Below, piece after piece: positions 56,301 through 64,000 of a stretch of DNA of 64,000 nucleotides; position 1 is the stretch's first letter; every line of letters starts with the position of its first letter. Both the position numbers and the translations under genes were made by a program. This DNA comes from Motilimonas cestriensis (GTDB lineage: Bacteria; Pseudomonadota; Gammaproteobacteria; Enterobacterales; CBDFNC01): the NCBI RefSeq assembly GCF_021295315.1, contig NZ_JAIMJA010000007.1, positions 124,001 to 188,000 on the forward strand, in the 5' to 3' direction. A model generated the notes under the pieces. That model did no database searches and had not been told where the DNA came from. It saw only the letters and a list, made by a program, of their open reading frames with translations.

Positions 56301-58241
56301 ACCTGACCAAACTTGGGCAAATGCATTTTGAAAGTCTTGCTGGCGGGTGTCCATGTTCAACGAGCCTAAGCCCGCATAAGTCATGGAGAAGTCTAAGATC
56401 CAGCCAACCGAGCCATCGCTAATTTTAACAGCATATGGCGTTTCACCAATTACCCTCAGTCCCATGTTTTCAAGCATCGGCAATACATCGGATAAATGAA
56501 TGGGGTTGTTTTTATGAAACAGTTTAAGTTTGACATTCAGCGAGTCGGAATGCTCCTCTTGTGCGCGGTAAAACTGCATGCCAAGGGGATTATCCTCATT
56601 TAGCGCTTCAAGGGCTTGAATATCAGCAAGGGCGCTGCCGGCCAACATGTCGGCTTTGTATGCTCTTGGGAAGCCTTGAATGTATCGACCCGCAAGGGTG
56701 TTACCTTTGGCTTCACCAAAATGGGTAAATAAAGCGGATTGAACTTTGTCATCCCATGAGCGAGCCGCTTCAATGAGGTTGTTTTCAATTTCTTTCACGT
56801 CTACCTGCATTTCACTATTACTCACGCGTACGAGGTATTGCGTTCGGGCTAAAACACCCTCGGTAAAATAGGTATTAAATTCGACTTCACTGTCGGTTTT
56901 AAAATAGCGCGCCAGAATTTCTTGGGTTTTGATCCTTAGCGCCGTATTAAATCGGTCTTTGGTGACAAATACCAGACACGACATGTAGCGACCAAAAGCG
57001 TCTTTACGAATAAACAGCCGGGTCATGTCACGCTCTTGCATTTGTAGCACGCCCGTACCCGTTGTGAGCAGCTCCGATTCTTTGGCTTGCAGTAATTCGT
57101 CACGCGGATAGGTTTCAAGCACATTAACCAGGGCTTTATAAGCATGAGAGCCTTTGATTAGCCCTGATTTAACCATGATGTTTTCGACTTTATGGCGCAC
57201 CATAGGTATTTGTGTCGCACTGCTGTTATACAACGACGACGCATACAGGCCAATAAAACGGTGCTCGCCAATCACCCGGCCTTGTTTATTAAATTGCTTG
57301 ATACCGATATGGTCTATGTATGCTGGGCGATGCACGCGGCTTTTTACATTGGTTTTAGTTAAGATCAGCAGCTCTTCACTAGCCGCTTCTTCTTGTGCTG
57401 TTTTCGGCAATTGCGATAACAAGTGAATTTCTTGACCTTGACCTTTTTGCATTAAGCCTAAGCTGGTGTCCATTTTGGGGTTAATTTTATAATCCCCTTT
57501 GACCGCTTCAATAGCGTATTCACGATAGCCCATCATGGTTAAATTGTGCTCGGCTAACCAAGCTAAAAATGATAGCACTTGCGCTTTATGCTCAGGATCA
57601 CCATGGTACGACGACTCTTTTAACTGCTTGATCACTTTATCAAGCTGCTGGCTCATCGGTTGCCAATCTTGTACTACAAGCTCGACGTCGCGCAGTACCG
57701 CTTGTAGGTCTTCAGCTAAACGAGATAAACAGCTGTTATCCGATTGACGATCTATCTCAATTAGAAAAACAGTCTCAAGTTTTAAGCCAGCGGGATCGCG
57801 TAAGTTACTGCTATCTACAATGCTTTCGATCTGCTGATCTTTATCTCGGATCAGCCCCATCGGTTGATGTAGCACTAAGTGTGAAGTGATGTTTTGTCGC
57901 TTTAGCGTCATCTGCACCGAGTCGACTAAAAAAGGCATATCATCGACGATGATTTCAATAATGCTGTGTGCTGATTGCCAACCGTGCTTTTCTAAAGACG
58001 GGTTATATACTTTAATGTAAGGCTCACTGCCCTGCCTTTGGTTGAGAGAGTTCCACAGACCGATAGCAGCGCCGTACATGTCGCTGTCATTTCGTTCGAC
58101 TAAATCATGCTCTGCAATGTGTTGGTAAAGATGTAAAACAAACTCTTGCGCCAGCTTGGCTTTTGCCGCTGGTAGTTTATTTTTAACTAGATTAAGGACA
58201 TTTTGCAGAATAACAGAGCTGGGTGATTCGGGTTTTACCAT
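53385..58241 (-). CDS. gdhB: NAD-specific glutamate dehydrogenase, 180-kDa type
   Basis: 1618 residues, the size of the large bacterial NAD-GDH class (GdhB of Pseudomonas, GDH of Streptomyces). It converts glutamate to 2-oxoglutarate and ammonia with NAD, feeding carbon metabolism. The catalytic core in the middle reads HLRGGKVARGGLRWSDRRED (about 840) and VPVGAKGGFVCKKLP with the substrate-binding Lys; NAD-binding follows with CVGIGDMAGDVFGNGMLLSK. The long N- and C-terminal parts are regulatory (ACT-like) in the family. Upstream of the start is an AT-rich spacer; the terminator at 53314 closes the gene. Confidence 0.95.
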   Translation of the reverse strand: MVKPESPSSVILQNVLNLVKNKLPAAKAKLAQEFVLHLYQHIAEHDLVERNDSDMYGAAIGLWNSLNQRQGSEPYIKVYNPSLEKHGWQSAHSIIEIIVDDMPFLVDSVQMTLKRQNITSHLVLHQPMGLIRDKDQQIESIVDSSNLRDPAGLKLETVFLIEIDRQSDNSCLSRLAEDLQAVLRDVELVVQDWQPMSQQLDKVIKQLKESSYHGDPEHKAQVLSFLAWLAEHNLTMMGYREYAIEAVKGDYKINPKMDTSLGLMQKGQGQEIHLLSQLPKTAQEEAASEELLILTKTNVKSRVHRPAYIDHIGIKQFNKQGRVIGEHRFIGLYASSLYNSSATQIPMVRHKVENIMVKSGLIKGSHAYKALVNVLETYPRDELLQAKESELLTTGTGVLQMQERDMTRLFIRKDAFGRYMSCLVFVTKDRFNTALRIKTQEILARYFKTDSEVEFNTYFTEGVLARTQYLVRVSNSEMQVDVKEIENNLIEAARSWDDKVQSALFTHFGEAKGNTLAGRYIQGFPRAYKADMLAGSALADIQALEALNEDNPLGMQFYRAQEEHSDSLNVKLKLFHKNNPIHLSDVLPMLENMGLRVIGETPYAVKISDGSVGWILDFSMTYAGLGSLNMDTRQQDFQNAFAQVWSGELEDDGFNRLVLGADLTGRQTVVLRAYAKYMRQTGTTFSQNYIEAALNRYPELSRLIVALFDAKFNPKQKKSVNQEKLIETIMAQLDDVVNLDDDRIIRHFLEMIQATVRTNYYQTDGKRKAKSYLSMKIKPNEITDMPRPRPVFEIFVYSPDVEGVHLRGGKVARGGLRWSDRREDFRTEVLGLVKAQQVKNTVIVPVGAKGGFVCKKLPVDGDRSAIFAEGQRCYRIFIRALLDITDNIINGEIVPPPAVVRLDEDDPYLVVAADKGTATFSDIANEISAEYNFWLGDAFASGGSQGYDHKKMGITAKGAWESVKRHFKEMDIDCQTTDFTCVGIGDMAGDVFGNGMLLSKHIKLQAAFNHMHIFIDPEPDAARTWDERKRLFELAGSSWSDYNNKLISKGGGIFLRSAKSITLTPEIKAMLGTTQRAMAPNELIRELIKMPVDLLWNGGIGTYIKSEKESDAQVGDRANDAVRINGSELNAKVVGEGGNLGCTQLGRIEFATKGGRIDTDFIDNVGGVDCSDNEVNIKILLNGLVSDGELTLKQRNKLLVDMTANVSQIVLQNAYRQAQSISVTQSLGAESLKEQIRFIHSLEKEKKLDRALEYLPNEDELSERLAHDQGLTRPELSVLLAYGKMVLKDSLNCPEITDDGYLANSLVSAFPQVLQQKYAAQMGNHPLRSEIIATQIANQIVNDMGLNFVSRLKDETGASDAEIAKCYVMAREIFSLNPIWREIEALDNKVPAATQVAMMSETRRTIRRATRWFLRLRNRNWTIAENIEFYKPAYEQLQENLLNVLVEDEVATLNEQSDALIEQGVPKKLAQLMCQQKLLFSALDLAQISEQHQRTVMVCAEIYFSLGAKLELHWFLAQINGLVVDNHWQALARASFREELDWQQRSLASAVLSACHETDFCGNILDAWLQRHEGLLARWYHMLADFKTSSTHEFAKFSVALRELNLLNLNCLANTEQE

Positions 58242-58368
58242 AATAAACCTCTAAGATATGAATATAGTCAGACACTTACTCATGAATAATAGCCAAACTA
58301 ATATTACTTCATAGGGTTTTGTGGTGAATTTGTTTGAAAACGGTTAAGAATCGTTTTGATTTGTTAAG

Positions 58369-58602
58369 TTAAGCAGTTTTTTCCAGAGCAACAAACTTAT
58401 TATCTGCGGTTAGGGTCAATTTAAAACGACCACGGATACCAAGCTGACTCAGCCAAGGAATAAACTTTACAGCAGGTAAGCGAATCGATTTTCCGTTATC
58501 AGCGATCACTTGTACATTGCGTACACTGCCGCGGTAGAGGGCTTCAAACTCTTGGTAGGTTACGTGAATTGAAAAGTGAAATTCTTGCATTTTTTTGCTC
58601 AC
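58369..58602 (-). CDS. DUF2835 family protein
   Basis: 77 residues. Small conserved protein, found next to pepN in Alteromonadales and Pseudomonas-like genomes: QEFHFSIHVTYQEFEALYRG, VRNVQVIADNGKSIRLPAVK and FIPWLSQLGIRGRF. A compact beta-rich protein, function unknown. It lies 42 bp after the pepN gene in the chromosome map but upstream of gdh in the direction of transcription. Confidence 0.9.
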   Translation of the reverse strand: MSKKMQEFHFSIHVTYQEFEALYRGSVRNVQVIADNGKSIRLPAVKFIPWLSQLGIRGRFKLTLTADNKFVALEKTA

Positions 58603-58644
58603 AAAAAATGCGATAGCTGCGTTAACAGCTATCGCCTAGATGAT

Positions 58645-61260
58645 TTACTTTATTTGATCTAAACCACGGGTAACTTTTTCGTAGAGATCTTTGGCTAATT
58701 CCGGCTCAGCTAACAGACGCTGCAACTGCGCGACCATTAATGCTTGACGTGTTGCGTCAAGACGTTTGAATTGGATCAGCGGGGTGATCAGACGAGAAGC
58801 CACTTGTGGGTTTATCTTGTTAAGCTGCAGTAATACATCGCCTAAGAATGCATAACCAGAGCCATCTATCGCGTGAAACAGCGCAGTATTAGCAGATACA
58901 AAACTGCCAATTAATGAACGTGTTCTATTAGGATTTTTGATGCTAAAGCTTGGATGTTCCATTAGCGCTTTGACTTGTTCTAAACAGTCTGGTGCCGGAC
59001 TGGTTGCCGCTAGTGCAAACCACTTATCCATCACTAACCCATCATGACGCCACTTGCTGTCAAAATCAGCCATCAATTCAGCAAGACAGTCTAACTGAGC
59101 AACATTTGCCGCGCTAAGGGCGGCAAACGTATCTGTCATGTTATCACTTTGCTCATAGTGCGCTTTTGCCAATTCATTAGCATGCTCGGTTGCCACTCGG
59201 CCATACAGGCTTAAACAAATACCTGATAAGTTACGTTTTTCAACGGCTTGCTGCGTAAGCTCGTATGGTGATTGGCTGCGATTTGTAAGATACAGGCACA
59301 ATAACTCATCAGACAACGCACCAGCCAAGGTATCGAGCATGGCTTTACGCGCCTGCGCAATTGCATCAACATCAACTTGTTCAAACAACTGCCACAGTGC
59401 GCTTTGACTTGGGAATGCCAAGATTTCTGCAATGAGTGCTAAGTCAGGCGTTTCATCGAGTAGCAGACTGCGATAGGCATCAATCACAAAATCAGGCAGT
59501 TCAATTGCTTGTTGCTGCTGAACAAGGGCGACATTAGTAATGAGGTACTTGTTGAATAAGTTATGGGCGGCATCCCAACGAGCAAACGCATTGGTTGCCG
59601 TTTTGATCAAAATCGCTAACTGTTGGTCTGTATAATCATATTGATATTTTACTGGCGCTGAAAAATCTCTAAACAAAGCAGGCACCGGCTTGCTTGCTAC
59701 GTCAGTGAATTCAAACGTTTGTTCTGCTTGGGTAAAGTTAAGAACTTGACTAGCTGCGCCACCAACAAGAATACTTTCGCCTGCTTCACTTACCAATTCG
59801 ATATCTAACGGAATATGTTGTGGTTGCTTCTCGGTTTGATCCGCTGTGGCTTCGGTTTTCTGCGTTAAATGTAAACGGTAAGTTTGACTGGCTTGATCAT
59901 ACTCATCCGTCGCGGTGACCAAAGGCGTACCAGACTGGCTGTACCAACGGCGGAACTGCCCTAAGTCGACACCTGAGCCATCTTCCATTGCTTTAACAAA
60001 GTCCTCACAGGTGACGGCTTGGCCATCAAAGCGTGAAACATAAAGCTTCATACCTGCTTGGAACTTTTCTTCGCCCAACAAGGTATGGATCATACGGATA
60101 ACTTCCGAGCCTTTGTTATAAACCGTAACCGTGTAGAAGTTGTTCATTTCTATCACAGACTCTGGCCGGATAGGATGTGACATTGGGCCTGCATCTTCTG
60201 CAAACTGATGGTTACGCATAATTTTCACGTTGTTAATGCGATTAACCACGCGACTGCCTAAATCACTGCTGAATTCTTGATCGCGAAAGACTGTTAAGCC
60301 CTCTTTTAGACTTAATTGAAACCAATCGCGACAGGTAATACGGTTACCTGTCCAGTTGTGGAAATATTCATGACCGATCACCGCTTCAACGCCATCGTAA
60401 TCGGCGTCAGTCGCTGTTTTGCTATTAGCCAATACAAATTTTGAGTTGAATACGTTAAGGCCTTTGTTTTCCATTGCGCCCATGTTGAAGAAATCAACCG
60501 CGACAATCATATAAATGTCTAAGTCATATTCAAGGCCAAAACGTTGCTCGTCCCATTCCATTGAGCGTTTCAGTGCGCCCATGGCGTAATCAGCGCGATC
60601 GAGGTTGCCTTTATCAACAAAAATTTCTAACGCCACATTGCGACCAGAAACGGTTTTGTAGCTGTCTTTTAAAACATCAAAGTCACCCGCAACAAGGGCA
60701 AACAAATAACAGGGTTTAGGAAACGGGTCTTGCCATTCTACCCAGTGCTTATTGTCAGCCAATTCACCATGCGCAACTTTATTACCGTTTGACAGTAGGA
60801 ATGGGTAGCTGGTTTTATCTGCAGTGATCTTGGTACTAAACTTAGCCAGTACATCAGGACGGTCTAAATAGTAAGTAATACGACGAAAACCTTCTGCTTC
60901 ACATTGCGTACAAAGGGCATCACCCGATTTGTATAAGCCTTCGCCCGAGAAATTTGCCTGAGGATCAATTTGGGTTTGAATTTCTAAATCAAATTCGGCG
61001 GGTACATTCAATAAGGTAATACCAAGCTCATTGACTTGATAGTCGGTGTAGGCTTGTCCGTTAATTTTGAGGTCAAGTAAAGTTAAGTGCTCACCGTTTA
61101 AGAATACTTGCTCGGCGGCTTGGTTTTGGCGCACAAAGTGAGTATTTGCAGTGACGATAGTGGCACTGTCTTCAAGCTGAAAATCTAATGCGAGAGTGGT
61201 AATGGTGTAATCTGGTGATTGGTAATCTTTTAAATGCTTAGCTTGAGGTTGCTGTTCCAT
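58645..61260 (-). CDS. pepN: Aminopeptidase N (M1 family)
   Basis: 871 residues from the ATG at 61260 (MEQQPQAKHLKDYQSPDYTI); an upstream TTG at 61275 is not favoured because AGG stands 8 nt before the ATG. Substrate motif GAMEN at 261-265 and zinc site HEYFHNWTGNRI with H297 and H301, both at the same numbers as in E. coli PepN. Broad-specificity cytoplasmic aminopeptidase in peptide turnover. Followed by DUF2835 and gdh, a conserved order. Confidence 0.96.
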   Translation of the reverse strand: MEQQPQAKHLKDYQSPDYTITTLALDFQLEDSATIVTANTHFVRQNQAAEQVFLNGEHLTLLDLKINGQAYTDYQVNELGITLLNVPAEFDLEIQTQIDPQANFSGEGLYKSGDALCTQCEAEGFRRITYYLDRPDVLAKFSTKITADKTSYPFLLSNGNKVAHGELADNKHWVEWQDPFPKPCYLFALVAGDFDVLKDSYKTVSGRNVALEIFVDKGNLDRADYAMGALKRSMEWDEQRFGLEYDLDIYMIVAVDFFNMGAMENKGLNVFNSKFVLANSKTATDADYDGVEAVIGHEYFHNWTGNRITCRDWFQLSLKEGLTVFRDQEFSSDLGSRVVNRINNVKIMRNHQFAEDAGPMSHPIRPESVIEMNNFYTVTVYNKGSEVIRMIHTLLGEEKFQAGMKLYVSRFDGQAVTCEDFVKAMEDGSGVDLGQFRRWYSQSGTPLVTATDEYDQASQTYRLHLTQKTEATADQTEKQPQHIPLDIELVSEAGESILVGGAASQVLNFTQAEQTFEFTDVASKPVPALFRDFSAPVKYQYDYTDQQLAILIKTATNAFARWDAAHNLFNKYLITNVALVQQQQAIELPDFVIDAYRSLLLDETPDLALIAEILAFPSQSALWQLFEQVDVDAIAQARKAMLDTLAGALSDELLCLYLTNRSQSPYELTQQAVEKRNLSGICLSLYGRVATEHANELAKAHYEQSDNMTDTFAALSAANVAQLDCLAELMADFDSKWRHDGLVMDKWFALAATSPAPDCLEQVKALMEHPSFSIKNPNRTRSLIGSFVSANTALFHAIDGSGYAFLGDVLLQLNKINPQVASRLITPLIQFKRLDATRQALMVAQLQRLLAEPELAKDLYEKVTRGLDQIK

Positions 61261-61339
61261 AACTTTACCTAACAATGAGAAATTGCCTTAAGGCTGACAA
61301 AATTTATTCATTGGGTCAATTTTATTTAACAGTTAGTAA

Positions 61340-61364
61340 AAAAGGGCCAATTAATGGCCCTTTT
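61340..61364 (-). terminator. Intrinsic terminator after the sodium-dependent transporter
   Basis: GGGCCA, loop of 5, TGGCCC, flanked by AAAA and TTTT; on the minus strand followed by a T-run. It lies 33 bp after the transporter stop. Confidence 0.85.
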
Positions 61365-61396
61365 AGTGCTAGTGCTTTCGCATAAGATACGCCTGA

Positions 61397-62800
61397 TTAA
61401 AGGGTAATGATGCCTATTAGCTGGGCAAACACTATAGTGATTGCCACGGGTGCGATGAATTTCAAGCAAATATAAAATATGTTGAAAGCGACACTGCTAA
61501 GCACTATTTCTTGTTCAAGAATATGGCGTTTTACTTTCCATCCAACAAAGATGGCAGTAAATAAACCCGCTACCGGCATCATGATTTTAGAGGTTAAGTA
61601 ATCGATAACATCAAAGAAGTTCTCGCCATGGCCAAACAACGACATTTTCGTCCATTCTGCACCAGTGAATGAGTAGATAGAGCCTAAACTTAACACCCAA
61701 ATACCTAAACCAGATACGATAGCAGCAGGCCAGCGATTCATGCCTTTGCGCTCTACTAGGTATGCCGTTGCCGATTCAAGCAAAGCAATGGCTGAGGTAA
61801 AGGCCGCGAAAACAATCATTACAAAAAATACTGTACCAAACAGATCACCCATTGGCATTTTACCAAATGCAATCGGCAGTGTTTGGAACAACAAACCAGG
61901 GCCTGCGTTTGGCTCCATGCCATTGGCGAAAACGATAGGATAAATCGCTAAACCTGCCATCAATGCCACAATCGTATCGCAGATTGCGATCCAAATAGAG
62001 GTACGGGCAATAGACACGCCTTCAGGTAGGTAGGCGCCGTAAATCATCATAATGCCAGATGACAAGCTTAAGGTGAAAAACGCATGGCCGAGGGCTTCAA
62101 GCACACTTTGTATGGTTAATTTGCTAAAGTCTGGCGCGAACATAAACGCAGCAGCTTCACCAAAATTACCTTCGATAGCCGAGTAGACCATAACGATAGC
62201 AAGCAAGATGAATAAAGCAGGCATTAACGCAGTCACCGCTGTTTCTAAGCCCTTATTTAAACCTTTACCCAATACGAGCACTGTGGCAACAACCATTAAG
62301 GTAGTGCACAAGATAAGCTTGAACGGGTCACTTAACAGACCACCAAATAATGCGCCAACCGCATCAGCGTGGGCTGTGCCTGTATCACCCGCCGCGAGTG
62401 CCATTGCAGAGAACTGCCCGTCACCGGCGAAGAACACATAAGCGAGTGCCCAACCAGCAATCACCACGTAGAAACTCAAGATCAAAAAACCAGCCAATAC
62501 ACCGGATGTACCGAGTAAAGACCAGTGTGTAGTATGACCAGACTCTTGGGCCACTTTCGCGGCTGCGTTCGCTGGCGTTGAACGACCGCGCTTACCGATG
62601 AACGTTTCTGCCATCATCACTGGAATACCAATGAAGAGGATACAAAGTAAATAAACGATAACGAAAGCGCCGCCGCCATTTTCACCCATGATATACGGGA
62701 ACTTCCAAATGTTACCTAAACCTACCGCTGCGCCTGTTGCTGCCAATATATAGGCAAAGCGGCTGGACCACCTTCCTGTGACACTCGTATTTGTATTCAT
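61397..62800 (-). CDS. Sodium-dependent transporter (NSS/SNF family)
   Basis: 467 residues with about 11-12 membrane helices. The first helix carries the NSS signature AAVGLGNIWKFPYIMGENGG with unwound Na-binding G-L-G-N, followed by GGAFVIVYLLCILFIGIPVM. Likely imports an amino acid or related small molecule with Na+, common in marine bacteria. The substrate cannot be told. The terminator at 61340 isolates it from pepN. Confidence 0.93.
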   Translation of the reverse strand: MNTNTSVTGRWSSRFAYILAATGAAVGLGNIWKFPYIMGENGGGAFVIVYLLCILFIGIPVMMAETFIGKRGRSTPANAAAKVAQESGHTTHWSLLGTSGVLAGFLILSFYVVIAGWALAYVFFAGDGQFSAMALAAGDTGTAHADAVGALFGGLLSDPFKLILCTTLMVVATVLVLGKGLNKGLETAVTALMPALFILLAIVMVYSAIEGNFGEAAAFMFAPDFSKLTIQSVLEALGHAFFTLSLSSGIMMIYGAYLPEGVSIARTSIWIAICDTIVALMAGLAIYPIVFANGMEPNAGPGLLFQTLPIAFGKMPMGDLFGTVFFVMIVFAAFTSAIALLESATAYLVERKGMNRWPAAIVSGLGIWVLSLGSIYSFTGAEWTKMSLFGHGENFFDVIDYLTSKIMMPVAGLFTAIFVGWKVKRHILEQEIVLSSVAFNIFYICLKFIAPVAITIVFAQLIGIITL

Positions 62801-63429
62801 TTTTTTAATAACTCTTTTTTAATATTGTGTTTGCAGCCGCAATATAATCATAAAAAACAAACGCCTGACAACTGACAAAAAGCTAGCAAATGGCAAATTT
62901 TAGCTATTTATGCTGGATTAAGCCTAGTTTATCGAGAAGTGATGCATAAATAATGCATAATTATTCCTTGGTGATGAATCCATCATGCTAGATGGAGGTT
63001 TTTTGTTGCGTTATTAGCTAGGATAATAATTAAAAACCAGTTTATATAACTGCTTTTTATTTAATCTGCAGATTATTAGATTGGTGAGGGAAAGTTAAAT
63101 ATGCCGTTGTTTCATGCAGTTTTACCGGATTAACACTTCAAATAAAAATGAGATATATTTTACATTTCTATTTTGTTAAATATTGTTAATTTAATTAACA
63201 CAACTTAATAATCATGATTATTTTCTATAAAGCAGTGTCAATCACTGATAGATAGCTCAAATGCAAAACTATTGTTGCTATCATTTTCACGCAGTATTAG
63301 CTGAACTCAGTTACCTGAATTCTCGATTTATAAACGAGTGACCCTGTCATAAAAGGTGATGAATATGTTCCTATATGCTGTCTTTAAAACAAATTTCATT
63401 CCATGAAGGGCTCAAGATTTTAAATAACA
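62801..63429. other. Long intergenic region, no gene recognised
   Basis: About 630 AT-rich bases between the transporter start and the prc terminator. No ORF with a ribosome-binding site, REP or RNA gene pattern was recognised; it must hold the transporter promoter. Confidence 0.4.
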
Positions 63430-63457
63430 AAAAACCCAAACAAAGGTTTGGGTTTTT
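63430..63457. terminator. Bidirectional hairpin terminator after prc
   Basis: AAAAACCCAAAC, loop AAAG, GTTTGGGTTTTT: 12-bp stem with A and T runs on both sides. Confidence 0.85.
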
Positions 63458-63482
63458 AAGGTTACTTGAGGTTGTACTTAAA

Positions 63483-64000
63483 CTAAGACTTGGCCAAATC
63501 CAATGTGATAGCCGCAGCTTCATCTAAATAAGGATCCGGTATCTCGATGTCATCAGGTACATCATCTAATTTGGTGACAGGCTTTTTGCCTAGACGTGCA
63601 AGACGTTCGTTAACACGCTTTAGCTCTTGCGCTTCTTTTTCTTCACGTAAACGTACTCGCTCAGCTTCAATAAGGCTGATCGTTTTTCGGTCTTTCTCTT
63701 TTTTATATTCTTCAATATCTTGATAAATATAAGCAAACTCTGGCGATGCTTGCATACGCGCTTTATGCTCTTTATCAAGCTCAGGTAACAGAGCACTGAA
63801 GCTACCTAGCTGGCTATAATTGGCTGGTTTAATGTGATCCCAAGGAAGTGCGTTATCTTCGACACTTTCGCCTGTTTCAGCAGCATCTATTGCCGTTGGG
63901 AATAGGATGTCTGGCACTACGCCTTTATTTTGTGTACTGCCACCGTCTATACGGTAGAATTTTGCAATGGTGTATTGCACATTACCCATTGGCTTTTCAT
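63483..64000 (-). CDS. prc: C-terminal part of tail-specific protease Prc (5' end outside the window)
   Basis: The last 172 codons of a frame that stays open to the right edge. Visible: MGNVQYTIAKFYRIDGGSTQ then NKGVVPDILFPTAIDA, the typical end of the S41 protease core, and the C-terminal helical domain with DRKTISLIEAERVRLREEKE. Full-length Prc is about 670-680 residues and cleaves proteins with nonpolar C-termini in the periplasm. The catalytic Ser/Lys lie upstream and cannot be checked. Terminator at 63430. Confidence 0.9.
   Translation of the reverse strand, partial: EKPMGNVQYTIAKFYRIDGGSTQNKGVVPDILFPTAIDAAETGESVEDNALPWDHIKPANYSQLGSFSALLPELDKEHKARMQASPEFAYIYQDIEEYKKEKDRKTISLIEAERVRLREEKEAQELKRVNERLARLGKKPVTKLDDVPDDIEIPDPYLDEAAAITLDLAKS

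Overview
The window looks like a chromosomal segment of a marine gammaproteobacterium of the order Alteromonadales (Shewanella, Colwellia or Pseudoalteromonas-like; genus not settled). The evidence is the block pepN - DUF2835 - giant NAD-glutamate dehydrogenase - pyrD - zapC on the right, together with creBCD, a Cre-type envelope regulon. Base composition is moderate and falls visibly in the defence island. Both edges cut genes: an M4 metallopeptidase on the left and the tail-specific protease prc on the right.

Left part (1-18 kb), mostly minus strand: M4 vibriolysin-like protease; a one-protein hybrid two-component regulator (propeller, kinase, receiver, AraC); a three-gene unit encoding an acidic protein, a DUF4132-like protein and a small protein with a MoaD/ThiS-like Gly-Gly tail; creBCD; and two paralogous secreted proteins with tandem CBM5/12-type chitin-binding repeats. 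The three-gene unit is bracketed by two perfectly periodic tandem arrays of REP/BIME elements: 8 units of 79 bp and 8 units of 82 bp.

Middle-left (18-24 kb), plus strand: an alpha/beta hydrolase overlapping a GH46 chitosanase-like gene, a secreted PQQ-type sugar dehydrogenase, a membrane-anchored AraC regulator and an exported isochorismatase-family protein with a degenerate second domain.

Defence island (24.4-46 kb): two NERD-domain proteins, a solitary type I-F CRISPR repeat, a phosphorothioation-associated methyltransferase, a HARE-HTH/Mrr endonuclease overlapping dndA, then divergent dndBCDE, then convergent dptFGH followed in the same operon by a MORC-like GHKL ATPase and a GIY-YIG-type protein. 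DndA and DndC supply and transfer sulfur, DndD and DndE handle the DNA, DndB is the likely regulator, and DptFGH restricts unmodified DNA. The methyltransferase, Mrr protein, GHKL ATPase and GIY-YIG protein are extra parts that make this locus larger than a standard Dnd system. A 19-bp iteron operator lies between dndA and dndB. Upstream of dptF lies a decayed 5' fragment of a second, divergent dptF, a sign that one Dpt module replaced another.

Right part (46.5-64 kb): pirin, a helicase IV-type UvrD-like helicase, HD-GYP phosphodiesterase, zapC, pyrD, NAD-glutamate dehydrogenase, DUF2835, pepN, a sodium-dependent transporter and the end of prc. These are conventional core genes with clear hairpin terminators. 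No rRNA or tRNA gene, insertion sequence or phage gene was recognised.
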